Assembly: GCA_964496505.1 (NCBI GenBank) | Contig: CAZBZV010000001.1 | Coordinates: 62,001 to 126,000, forward strand | Reading direction: 5' to 3' | Length of the DNA stretch: 64,000 nt | DNA from: JAABVY01 sp964496505 | Lineage (GTDB): Bacteria; Zixibacteria; MSB-5A5; JAABVY01 | Shown: one piece after another, positions 9,196 through 16,993 of the stretch | How the letters are laid out: every line of letters begins with the position of its first letter | How positions within the stretch are numbered: position 1 is the first letter of the stretch | The notes under the pieces: generated by a model | What the model was told of the DNA's origin: nothing | Seen by the model: the letters and a program-made list of their open reading frames with translations, nothing else | Databases searched by the model: none | Position numbers and translations under genes: made by a program

Positions 9196-9437
9196 ACAAC
9201 CTCCTCTTGTTGTTGTTTACGTCGATATTCGCGCATAAAAATCGGCAAAATACATACCGCCTGTGGATAATAATGTATAATATGTTCTGGCATATTGAGA
9301 TATGAAGGGCGATAATTTCAAGGCAGTTTTAAAAAAAACCAAAAATATTGTGGTATTCCAATAGTTATTTAGAGAAATCCAATAAAAAGTTCAATATCAA
9401 TACAATCTTTAAGGCAAATCCACTTTTATCAAAAAAC

Positions 9438-9466
9438 TTGACAAAAGATATATTGTTTGCTTTCTA
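9438..9466 (+). promoter_or_regulatory. Sigma70-like promoter giving a near-leaderless transcript
   Basis: TTGACA at 9438-9443, a 17-base spacer, then TTTCTA at 9461-9466. The start codon of the next gene is at 9473, almost exactly where transcription would begin, and no Shine-Dalgarno sequence is seen. Confidence 0.5.
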
Positions 9467-9472
9467 ATCCAC

Positions 9473-10276
9473 ATGAAACTGGGAATTTCCACAAGTTATA
9501 ATTACAAGCTGTCCCTGGCGGAAAATATTAGGGCGATCGCTGATGCCGGCTTTGATTTTATTTCCATCGGAGGCAATCTGCGCCATTCTCTGTATCATAA
9601 ACAGGAAGGCAGGCAGAAGCTTCGGCTTATAAGTGAAGAGTATGGGTTGAAGATTGATTCGCTGCATGCACCCTTTGATCCAACCTGCGATCTTACCCAG
9701 ATTCAGGATGTTTTCGCTCAGGGTGCGGTGATTGAGATAAAGCGTGCGATTACCGCTGCCTCCGAGCTGGGTGTAAAAAAACTGATTGTCCATCTGTCTA
9801 CTTTCAGGCCCAAAAATATCTCCCAGAGAATAGCACGGATTAAACAAACCGTGCCCGAAGTTCTGAAATTCGCTGAAGATAACGGGGTCATTATAGCGCT
9901 TGAAAACCTGGATTCCGGTTCGGAAACCCTGTTTAAATTTGCCATGGACTTATTTGAGTCCGATTATCTGGGATTCTGCTATGATAACGGCCATGAGATG
10001 CTTTACGATGAGTCGATGGATATATTGAAGAAGTATGCTAAGCGTATGGTTGTGATGCACTTTCATGATAACGACGGTGAGAAGGATCTGCATCTGATCC
10101 CCTTTGAGGGCAAACTGAATCTTCCCGCTCTGGCCGGGCAGCTTAATAAGCTTGAGAAGATACCGGATATTACCATGGAATGTGAGATGGAGAACTGCAA
10201 TTATGCTACGGCAGAGAGTTTTCTGAAAGCTTCGCATGATAAAGGTATGAGGTTTATCGAGATGTTAAAGAGATGA
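9473..10276 (+). CDS. Sugar phosphate isomerase/epimerase (AP endonuclease 2-type TIM barrel)
   Basis: Cytoplasmic 267-residue TIM-barrel protein of the xylose isomerase-like/AP endonuclease family 2. Visible family features are KLGISTSY at strand 1, IDSLHAPFD, KKLIVHLS, GVIIALENL with a metal-type Glu, FCYDNGHE, MHFHDND and the final ITMECEME strand; Glu, Asp and His at these strand ends bind divalent metal in the family. It may epimerise or isomerise a sugar or sugar acid, which would suit its place at the head of the exopolysaccharide cluster, but the substrate cannot be read from sequence. A probable terminator follows, so it is likely its own transcription unit. Confidence 0.85.
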   Translation: MKLGISTSYNYKLSLAENIRAIADAGFDFISIGGNLRHSLYHKQEGRQKLRLISEEYGLKIDSLHAPFDPTCDLTQIQDVFAQGAVIEIKRAITAASELGVKKLIVHLSTFRPKNISQRIARIKQTVPEVLKFAEDNGVIIALENLDSGSETLFKFAMDLFESDYLGFCYDNGHEMLYDESMDILKKYAKRMVVMHFHDNDGEKDLHLIPFEGKLNLPALAGQLNKLEKIPDITMECEMENCNYATAESFLKASHDKGMRFIEMLKR

Positions 10277-10332
10277 AGTATTCCTTTTGAGGATCAGTAA
10301 GCTATTGGCAAATAATTATAAGATTGAACCTA

Positions 10333-10373
10333 ATGCCTGCCGATTTTGTATATAGAGCAGGTATTCTCTTTTT
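10333..10373 (+). terminator. Probable intrinsic terminator
   Basis: Stem ATGCCTGC / GCAGGTAT with one G-T pair and a 16-base loop, then TCTCTTTTT. It separates the TIM-barrel gene from the first glycosyltransferase. Confidence 0.5.
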
Positions 10374-10411
10374 ATGCCGAGACTTATTTTGGCTGTTATT
10401 GAATCGGAAAA

Positions 10412-11575
10412 ATGAATAAAATCAAAGTTCTTTACATAATCGATCAGATCACCGATATTACCGCCGGGACGGAGCGGCAATTATCGCTTCTTGTGAAGAA
10501 TCTGGACAGAGAGCGTTTCGAGCCGCATCTTCTGGCCCTGCGTCCCTCCGAATGGCTGGAGAGCGATCATTATCCCTGTCCCACGCATTGCCTTGATATG
10601 GGTTCGGTACTATCGGTTTCAGGTCTAACCAAATTAACTGAGCTGAAATACTTTATAGCCGATAACAATTTTCATATTGTGCAGACATATTTCCCTGATT
10701 CCAATGTTGTCGGTGTTCTGGCGGCCAAACGTGCCGGATGCAGGATTATTTTTTCGACTCGAAGAAATACCGGCTTTTTCTATAATTCGCGCCAGCTTAT
10801 CGCGACTAAATTCGCCAACCGGCATGTTTCCCGTTTTCTGGCCAATTCCGAGCTGGTGGTTAAAGCAATCGCCAAAAAGGAAGGGATCGATCCCGAAAGG
10901 TTTTCGGTTATTCATAACGGTCTTGAGGCGGAGCGTTTCAGGGTTGCTCCTGAGGATATCAGAAGCGCCAGGGTGTTTATCGGCGCTGGCGAGGATGATA
11001 CCATAGTCGGAACCGTTGCCAACCTGAGGCCGGTGAAAGACCATGAGACTTTCATAAGAGCCGCCGCAGAAATCTGCCAGTCTCGAAATGATATAAAATT
11101 CGTCGTAATCGGCGGCGGGGATGATAGTTACCGTGCGCAATTAAAGAGAATGGCGCGGGGGCTTTCGGTTGGAAGCAATGTTAAGTTTCTCGGTTCGGTT
11201 GAAAATCCCAGCGCATTTATAAAGAATTTCGATATAGGAGTACTGACTTCCAAAGCCGAGGGATTGTCCAATACATTGATGGAATATGGCGCCCTGGGAA
11301 TACCCTCTGTGGCCACAGATGTCGGCGGAAATCCGGAGGTAGTTCAGGACGGGAAGACTGGAGTACTGGTGCCTGTGGGTAAACCGGATAAAGTTGCCGA
11401 GGCTGTCAGCCGGCTTCTGAGGGATAAGAAGCTCCTCAGGGAAATGGGCTCGGAGGCTTCCAAAGCTGTCTGGTCCAAATTCAATCTAACATTGATGGTA
11501 AAACTTCATCAGGCGCTTTATACGCGTATGTATGATGAGGTAACCTCCGGGCGAGAACTTGCCGAAACTGAATAA
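10412..11575 (+). CDS. Glycosyltransferase family 4
   Basis: GT-B fold sugar transferase of 387 residues. The N-terminal domain has a TAGTERQLSLL acceptor-side motif; the C-terminal domain (from ~residue 190) shows VGTVANLRPVKDHETFIRAA, then the nucleotide-sugar signature with LTSKAEGLSNTLMEYGALGIPSVATD and NPEVVQDGKTGVLVP, where the family's catalytic/donor-binding E..G...E pattern is intact. It probably adds a sugar to the lipid-linked repeat unit in the cytoplasm. It opens the exopolysaccharide cluster running to 24940. No strong ribosome-binding site is visible at its ATG. Confidence 0.92.
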   Translation: MNKIKVLYIIDQITDITAGTERQLSLLVKNLDRERFEPHLLALRPSEWLESDHYPCPTHCLDMGSVLSVSGLTKLTELKYFIADNNFHIVQTYFPDSNVVGVLAAKRAGCRIIFSTRRNTGFFYNSRQLIATKFANRHVSRFLANSELVVKAIAKKEGIDPERFSVIHNGLEAERFRVAPEDIRSARVFIGAGEDDTIVGTVANLRPVKDHETFIRAAAEICQSRNDIKFVVIGGGDDSYRAQLKRMARGLSVGSNVKFLGSVENPSAFIKNFDIGVLTSKAEGLSNTLMEYGALGIPSVATDVGGNPEVVQDGKTGVLVPVGKPDKVAEAVSRLLRDKKLLREMGSEASKAVWSKFNLTLMVKLHQALYTRMYDEVTSGRELAETE

Positions 11576-11651
11576 GTATTGGAATCATTGCAAATAATTT
11601 TGTATTTTATGATTATAAAATAAAAATCTATTTTTTAGATATTATTTGAAT

Positions 11652-13043
11652 ATGGAGCAGACTCAAAGAACAACGATATCCGATGTACATCCGATAACAT
11701 CGAAAACAATTGTCTTTATTCTTCTGATTTTTCTTTCGGTGCTATTGGGTGTACTGAATTTTGTCGTTCCCGCGCATTATCTCGCTGTGGTTATTGTATT
11801 ATCGGTAGCAGGTATCATTCTGTTTCTATATCCATTCGTGGGCCTGCTGGTTTACCTGTTTATAACCATTATTCAGCCCGGGGTGATCTTTCCATCCCTG
11901 CATGTGCTTCATCCGGAACGGCTGATGGCAATATTCTTAATTATTTCACTCATTGTAAATATAAAGCTGCGCCGTGATAAGCTGATCGTAACCGATCACA
12001 AGCTTCTGTATCTGATGTTGTTTTTCATATTCTCGATGCTGATTACCATTCCGGTATCATATTGGCCGACGCAATCTTTTGATAATGTAATAGAATTTCT
12101 GAAGAATTTCGCATTCATTCTGCTGATCGTAAATATTCTAAAGACTCGCAAGCGCCTGCGTATATTTACCTGGGAGTACCTGCTTCTGATTGCATACATG
12201 GCTGCGAGTTCCGCATTGGCATACAAAACCGGTAATGTGGTTGAGGCACAGGGTATAATTCGTGCACACGGTCTGGCCGGAACCGATCCCAACTCGCTAT
12301 CGGCCACCCTGGGATTGTCGCTGCCGTTTCATTTCTTTTTATTCAGGCTCGAGAAAAACAGGATTCTTAAGGCTCTCTCGCTGTTCATAGTTGTTATTAC
12401 GATTTACACCATGATCCTGACGGGATCGAGAGCCGGTTTTCTCGGCTTGGGAGCGGCCGTAATTCTGAGCTGGTGGTTTCTGCCCAGGCGTTTGATAAGA
12501 CTGTTCGTACTTGCGGCGGCCGGGTTTACGGTAATAGCACTCATGCCTCCGCAATACCAGGAGCGATATGCCTCGATTTTTGCCAAGGAACGTGATGCAT
12601 CGTCGCAGGAGCGAATTGAGGTATGGAAGAAGGGCATACGTATGTTCCTCGACCATCCCTTCATAGGTGTGGGCACCGGCGCTTTCGGGACTGCCAATGC
12701 CGAAGGCTATTCGGAAGGACGCAAGAGTTACCTTAAGGCACACAATCTTTATATTCAAACCGGCGCCGAACTGGGAATGGTCGGGCTTGTAGCGTTTTTC
12801 GGGTATGTCGTTGCTATGCTTTATTATATGCGGAAATATCGAAAATTTATAGTCGATAAATTCAGGAAAAAGACCTGGAGCTGGGGGCTTTTGATGGCTA
12901 TGCAGGTCTCTACCCTTACACTGCTGGTGGTGGGGATGTTCGGTCACAGTCTGTACAGGTCAAACTGGTTTTTGTATGGGGCTCTGACTATCGCGATAGG
13001 GCTCCTGCTGCGCAATAATCGCCTTCAGGAGGAGGCAAAATAA
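11652..13043 (+). CDS. O-antigen ligase/polymerase (Wzy/WaaL-type) membrane protein
   Basis: About 463 residues with 10-12 hydrophobic helices. The diagnostic periplasmic loop is present: ERIEVWKKGIRMFLDHPFIG followed by VGTGAFG, matching the Wzy_C/O-antigen ligase signature, where conserved Arg and His residues act in polymer transfer. It would either polymerise repeat units or ligate them to an acceptor at the periplasmic face. The first ATG (11652) was preferred; an in-frame TTG two codons earlier is possible, and neither has a clear Shine-Dalgarno sequence. The next gene starts 3 bases after its stop. Confidence 0.9.
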   Translation: MEQTQRTTISDVHPITSKTIVFILLIFLSVLLGVLNFVVPAHYLAVVIVLSVAGIILFLYPFVGLLVYLFITIIQPGVIFPSLHVLHPERLMAIFLIISLIVNIKLRRDKLIVTDHKLLYLMLFFIFSMLITIPVSYWPTQSFDNVIEFLKNFAFILLIVNILKTRKRLRIFTWEYLLLIAYMAASSALAYKTGNVVEAQGIIRAHGLAGTDPNSLSATLGLSLPFHFFLFRLEKNRILKALSLFIVVITIYTMILTGSRAGFLGLGAAVILSWWFLPRRLIRLFVLAAAGFTVIALMPPQYQERYASIFAKERDASSQERIEVWKKGIRMFLDHPFIGVGTGAFGTANAEGYSEGRKSYLKAHNLYIQTGAELGMVGLVAFFGYVVAMLYYMRKYRKFIVDKFRKKTWSWGLLMAMQVSTLTLLVVGMFGHSLYRSNWFLYGALTIAIGLLLRNNRLQEEAK

Positions 13044-13046
13044 CTT

Positions 13047-14420
13047 ATGTCTGTGAGCGATTATTTCACCAATCCGCTGGTTATGCTCGCTTATTCTATT
13101 TGGAATAAAAAAAGCGGGACACGGCATCTGGATTTTCTCCGGGATATGGATAAAAGCCAGTTCTATAATTCGGAACAGCTGCAAGAAATGCAGACTGCCA
13201 AACTTCGCCGTGCCGTAAGAAATGCCTTTCGGTATTCATCTTTTTGGCAAAAGCGTTTTAACGATATCGGCTTAAAAGAGGAAGATATCGAAAACCTGAC
13301 ATCTACACAGGGGCTGCCCGAATTGACTCGTGAAGATGTAATCAATTGTAAAGATGAGATAGTATCAAAAGCATTTGCAAAATCTGAGCTTATCGAAAAT
13401 GTCTCCGGGGGAACCACCGGCAGCTCGCTTTCATATTACCTGACTAAACATCGCATTGATATCAGAACCGCGAGTACATTGAGACATAATCTCTGGACCT
13501 CATACAGAATTGGCGACAAGCTGGCCACCGTATGGGGTGCTCCCGATGATATAGCTTCGCAGAAGCCGTTGAAGACAAAAGTTCGCGAGATGCTCTGGGG
13601 AAAGTCGATAGATTTTAATAGCAATATTTTGACCGATGAATCACTCAGGAGCTTTGCACTCGAGTGGGATAAATTCAGGCCTGATATTCTGCTGGCCTAT
13701 TCGGGTGCATTAAATTTCTTCGTGAATCATGCAAAAGATCTGAAACTGAGCTTTGCATCCCCGCGAGCGATAATAACCTCTGCTGAGGTTTTAACTCCCG
13801 AGGCACGCAAGAATATAGAGGAGTTTTTCGGCGCAAAAGTATTTAATCGATACGGCAGCCGTGAATTTTCCGTTATTGCATCCGAATGCGATCGTCATGA
13901 TGGTTTTCATATCAACGCCGAAAACCTGTTTCTGGAATTCGAGCCGATAGATGAGTCATCGGATAATCGCAGACATGCCAAAATCCTGGTAACCGATCTT
14001 GAAAATACGGCATTCCCGTTTATAAGATACGAAATCGGAGATGTTGCGGTGGTTTCTGATAGTGAAGCACCGTGCGAGTGCGGCAGGGCGCTCCCACGGA
14101 TTCATGATATTGGCGGGCGGATGACTGATTATCTAAGGCTTCCTGACGGTCGTTATATCTCCTGCACCGGTCTGACAGTCACCGTATTTCCCAAGGCAAA
14201 GGGAATTGTACAGTCGAGGGTTATACAGAAAAAAGCCGATAAAATTATTGTGCAGATTGTAAAAAATAGTGAATTCGATCAGGAATCGGATAATATATTG
14301 AGAAAAGAGCTGGGCAAGGTTTTAGGCGACGGTATCGAAGTCGATCTGGAATTTCCCGAGGAAATAAAGCGGGAGAAATCGGGCAAATACCGTTTCGCCA
14401 TCAGTGAGGTGGCGGACTGA
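13047..14420 (+). CDS. CapK-like adenylate-forming enzyme (phenylacetate-CoA ligase family), copy 1
   Basis: A 457-residue member of the PaaK/CapK branch of the adenylate-forming superfamily. The nucleotide-binding loop is SGGTTGSSLSYYLT (about residues 119-132); the adenylation core has FNRYGSREFSVIASECDRHDG and a late CECGRALPRIHDIGGR segment. CapK-type proteins occur in capsule loci and are thought to activate a carboxylic acid for transfer, but their substrates are mostly unknown. It lies 3 bases after the polymerase gene and 1 base before its own paralogue, so translation is probably coupled. Confidence 0.88.
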   Translation: MSVSDYFTNPLVMLAYSIWNKKSGTRHLDFLRDMDKSQFYNSEQLQEMQTAKLRRAVRNAFRYSSFWQKRFNDIGLKEEDIENLTSTQGLPELTREDVINCKDEIVSKAFAKSELIENVSGGTTGSSLSYYLTKHRIDIRTASTLRHNLWTSYRIGDKLATVWGAPDDIASQKPLKTKVREMLWGKSIDFNSNILTDESLRSFALEWDKFRPDILLAYSGALNFFVNHAKDLKLSFASPRAIITSAEVLTPEARKNIEEFFGAKVFNRYGSREFSVIASECDRHDGFHINAENLFLEFEPIDESSDNRRHAKILVTDLENTAFPFIRYEIGDVAVVSDSEAPCECGRALPRIHDIGGRMTDYLRLPDGRYISCTGLTVTVFPKAKGIVQSRVIQKKADKIIVQIVKNSEFDQESDNILRKELGKVLGDGIEVDLEFPEEIKREKSGKYRFAISEVAD

Positions 14421-14421
14421 A

Positions 14422-15789
14422 ATGTCTCTGGTATCATGGCTTATTAGACATACCACGCTGCCCGCCTATTTAAGGCACAAGGGTGAAGCCGGGCAATTGT
14501 CCTATCTGGATAAATTCGCCAAATTCGAAAAGTTTTCTTCTTATGATATTCATCAAATCCAGTTGAAGGCGCTTCACAAGCTGATGATGCACGTTTATCG
14601 GAATTGTCCTTACTACCGTGAAATATTCCGTAATGTCGGCGCAACTCCTTCGGATCTTGAGACAGTTGAGGATTTGCGCAAATTTCCAATACTGACCAAG
14701 GATATGATTCGCCGTAATCTGAATGATATTCTGGCCGAGAATATCGATCCTGAGGAAAGAGTGCGCTCCTCTACGGGGGGGTCAACCGGCAGGCCGCTGG
14801 TGTTTTTCCGTGATTCGATCTGCCGCGATAAAAAGCTGGCGATGCAGTTGAATTTTATGCGCTGGTATGGATTTCAGCCGGGCGATAAGCACCTCTATTT
14901 CTGGGGAGCCTCGCAGGATTATGATAGATCGAATACTTTGAAAGCGAAAATGGTCCAAAGACTGGCGACACGCCGGTGGTTCGTAAATACCGATAATTTG
15001 AAGACTGAAAATTTCGGGAAGACAATCGCAAATCTCTCCGGCCTGAAACCTGCTCTGGTTTCGGCTTATCCCAATATAATTTATTCGTTTGCGCAAAAGA
15101 TCGAACAGGAAAATGTGCGGCTGCATTTTGACAAAATAGTCGTTACTGCGGAGCAGATGTACGACCATCAGCGCGAGAAGATCGAAAGTGTTTTTAATGC
15201 CGAGGTGTTCGAGCAATACGGCAGTCGGGAATTCGGTACGATTGCCAGCGAATGCCATTATCATGACGGCATGCATTACTTTGCTCCCGGAGTGATCCTT
15301 GAGACTGTAGCTAAGGATGGCAAGCCCTCGGGAAATGGTTTGGGGAATCTTTTGGTGACCGATCTATGGAATTATGCCATGCCCCTGATTCGATACGAAG
15401 TGGGTGATTTGGTCAGGCTCGAGCCTACGTTCTGCAAATGCGGATGCGAGCTTCCCAGGATCGGGGATGTGGCCGGACGGGTTGTCGATGCCATTGTTAA
15501 GCCGGGCGGCGAGACAATTGCCGGGCAGGCCCTGATTGCGGTTATTCGTGAATCTGAGATTGATGCTCAGGCGCAGATAATTCAAAAGACGCCCGAAAAA
15601 TTCATCATTAACTATGTCTCCGATGGGGATATGCCGTCGGAAAAAATCCGTTTCATAAAAAGCGGTTTCAATTCGGTGATGGAAAAGGAAGTAGAGATCG
15701 AATTCAATAAGGTAGAGAAGATAGAAAGGGACAAATCCGGCAAATTCCGTTATATCAAGAGTGAAGTTACATCTCCGCTGAAAATCTGA
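14422..15789 (+). CDS. CapK-like adenylate-forming enzyme, copy 2
   Basis: A 455-residue paralogue of the preceding protein. It carries STGGSTGRPLVFFRD as the phosphate-binding loop, FEQYGSREFGTIASECHYHDG in the core and CKCGCELPRIGDVAGR near the end, all collinear with copy 1 (G-S-R-E-F, I-A-S-E-C and C-x-C-G-x3-L-P-R-I shared). The two are clearly divergent duplicates, which suggests different substrates or an obligate heteromer. The ATG lies 1 base after the copy-1 stop; a GTG at 14404 inside copy 1 was rejected as start. A 110-base gap follows. Confidence 0.88.
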   Translation: MSLVSWLIRHTTLPAYLRHKGEAGQLSYLDKFAKFEKFSSYDIHQIQLKALHKLMMHVYRNCPYYREIFRNVGATPSDLETVEDLRKFPILTKDMIRRNLNDILAENIDPEERVRSSTGGSTGRPLVFFRDSICRDKKLAMQLNFMRWYGFQPGDKHLYFWGASQDYDRSNTLKAKMVQRLATRRWFVNTDNLKTENFGKTIANLSGLKPALVSAYPNIIYSFAQKIEQENVRLHFDKIVVTAEQMYDHQREKIESVFNAEVFEQYGSREFGTIASECHYHDGMHYFAPGVILETVAKDGKPSGNGLGNLLVTDLWNYAMPLIRYEVGDLVRLEPTFCKCGCELPRIGDVAGRVVDAIVKPGGETIAGQALIAVIRESEIDAQAQIIQKTPEKFIINYVSDGDMPSEKIRFIKSGFNSVMEKEVEIEFNKVEKIERDKSGKFRYIKSEVTSPLKI

Positions 15790-15910
15790 TAATTTGGCCT
15801 CGCACATATTAAAATTTAATCAGGAAGGGTTTTATCTTGTTTTGCTGGCTGAATTTCATATTTTGCCGATTCAGAAAGCTGGGAGCTAACTTGTTGGAAT
15901 CGAATTGAAT

Positions 15911-16993
15911 ATGGCTTTGAAGTTTCCATATAAAGTACTAATTGCAGCGCCCTCTCTGGATATTATGGGCGGTCAGGCTGTCCAGGCCGACCTCCTGATT
16001 AAGGGGCTTAGATCCGATGGTGTGGAGGTCGGATTCGTGCCCCACAACCCGCGCCCCCCCGGGATTCTTTATCATCTTACCAAAATCAAGTACGTGCGAA
16101 CCCTGGTGGTATCGTTTTTCTACATTTGCCGTCTTTTGTGGATGGTTACGCATTACGATATCGTTCATGTTTTCTCAGCATCATACAAATCGTTTCTGAT
16201 TTCTCCCACTCCTGCTATTTTGATCGCCAAATATCTGGGAAAAAAGGTGATAATAAATTACCGATCGGGCGAATGCCGCGATCATCTGGAACGTCAGGGA
16301 TGGATTGCAATTCCGATATTGAAGATGGTCGATCGTATTGTGGTGCCGTCGGGATATCTCGTTGACGAGTTCGCGGATTTTGGCCTTAAAGCCTCGTATG
16401 TCTATAATCTGGTTGATTTCACGCAGTTTTCATACAAGCCGCGCGAGAAATTTGCACCGCGAATTATTGTGGCTCGAAATCTGGAAAAATTATATAATAT
16501 AAACGCATCGGTTAAAGCATTTAAAATAGTCAAGGAAAAATACCCGGAGGCAAAACTTACGATTGTGGGGGCGGGAATCGATGAGCAGAATATTCGGGAT
16601 TTTGTGCAAAGGGAGAATATCCCGGATATCAGCTTTACGGGCAGGGTGGAAAGAGAAGATATAGCAAGGCTTTACGACGAACATGATATATTTTTAAATT
16701 CTTCCGATATTGATAATATGCCGGTTTCCTTTCTGGAAGCGTATGCCTCGGGGCTGGCAGTTGTTTCCACCGATGCCGGCGGGATACCATATATTTGCAA
16801 AAGCGGCCGAACCGGTCTGCTGGTGGAGAAAAATGATCACGAGGGTCTCGCAAGGGAGATGCTCAGGGTAATAGAGGATAACGGCTTAGGCAAAAGGCTG
16901 ACACAATCGGCAAGGAAGGAATGTGTCAAATTTACATGGCCCTCGGTTCGAGAAGGATGGCATGAGCTCTACAGGGACTTATACGATGAATAA
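15911..16993 (+). CDS. Glycosyltransferase family 4
   Basis: GT-B fold transferase of 360 residues. Early motif IMGGQAVQADLLIKGL is the glycine-rich acceptor loop; IINYRSGECRDHLER lies in the inter-domain region; the C-terminal donor domain contains ARNLEKLYNINASVKAF, VGAGIDEQN and NSSDIDNMPVSFLEAYASGL followed by VSTDAGGIP. It probably acts in assembly of the same polymer. The start is taken at ATG 15911; TTG at 15905 is in frame with the same TTGAAT-ATG context as the polymerase gene. It overlaps the next gene by 8 bases. Confidence 0.9.
   Translation: MALKFPYKVLIAAPSLDIMGGQAVQADLLIKGLRSDGVEVGFVPHNPRPPGILYHLTKIKYVRTLVVSFFYICRLLWMVTHYDIVHVFSASYKSFLISPTPAILIAKYLGKKVIINYRSGECRDHLERQGWIAIPILKMVDRIVVPSGYLVDEFADFGLKASYVYNLVDFTQFSYKPREKFAPRIIVARNLEKLYNINASVKAFKIVKEKYPEAKLTIVGAGIDEQNIRDFVQRENIPDISFTGRVEREDIARLYDEHDIFLNSSDIDNMPVSFLEAYASGLAVVSTDAGGIPYICKSGRTGLLVEKNDHEGLAREMLRVIEDNGLGKRLTQSARKECVKFTWPSVREGWHELYRDLYDE

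Noticed and set aside
16923..16985. Upstream extension of the heparinase-like gene
   Set aside because: It lies wholly within the preceding glycosyltransferase gene; the ATG overlapping the stop is the better start.
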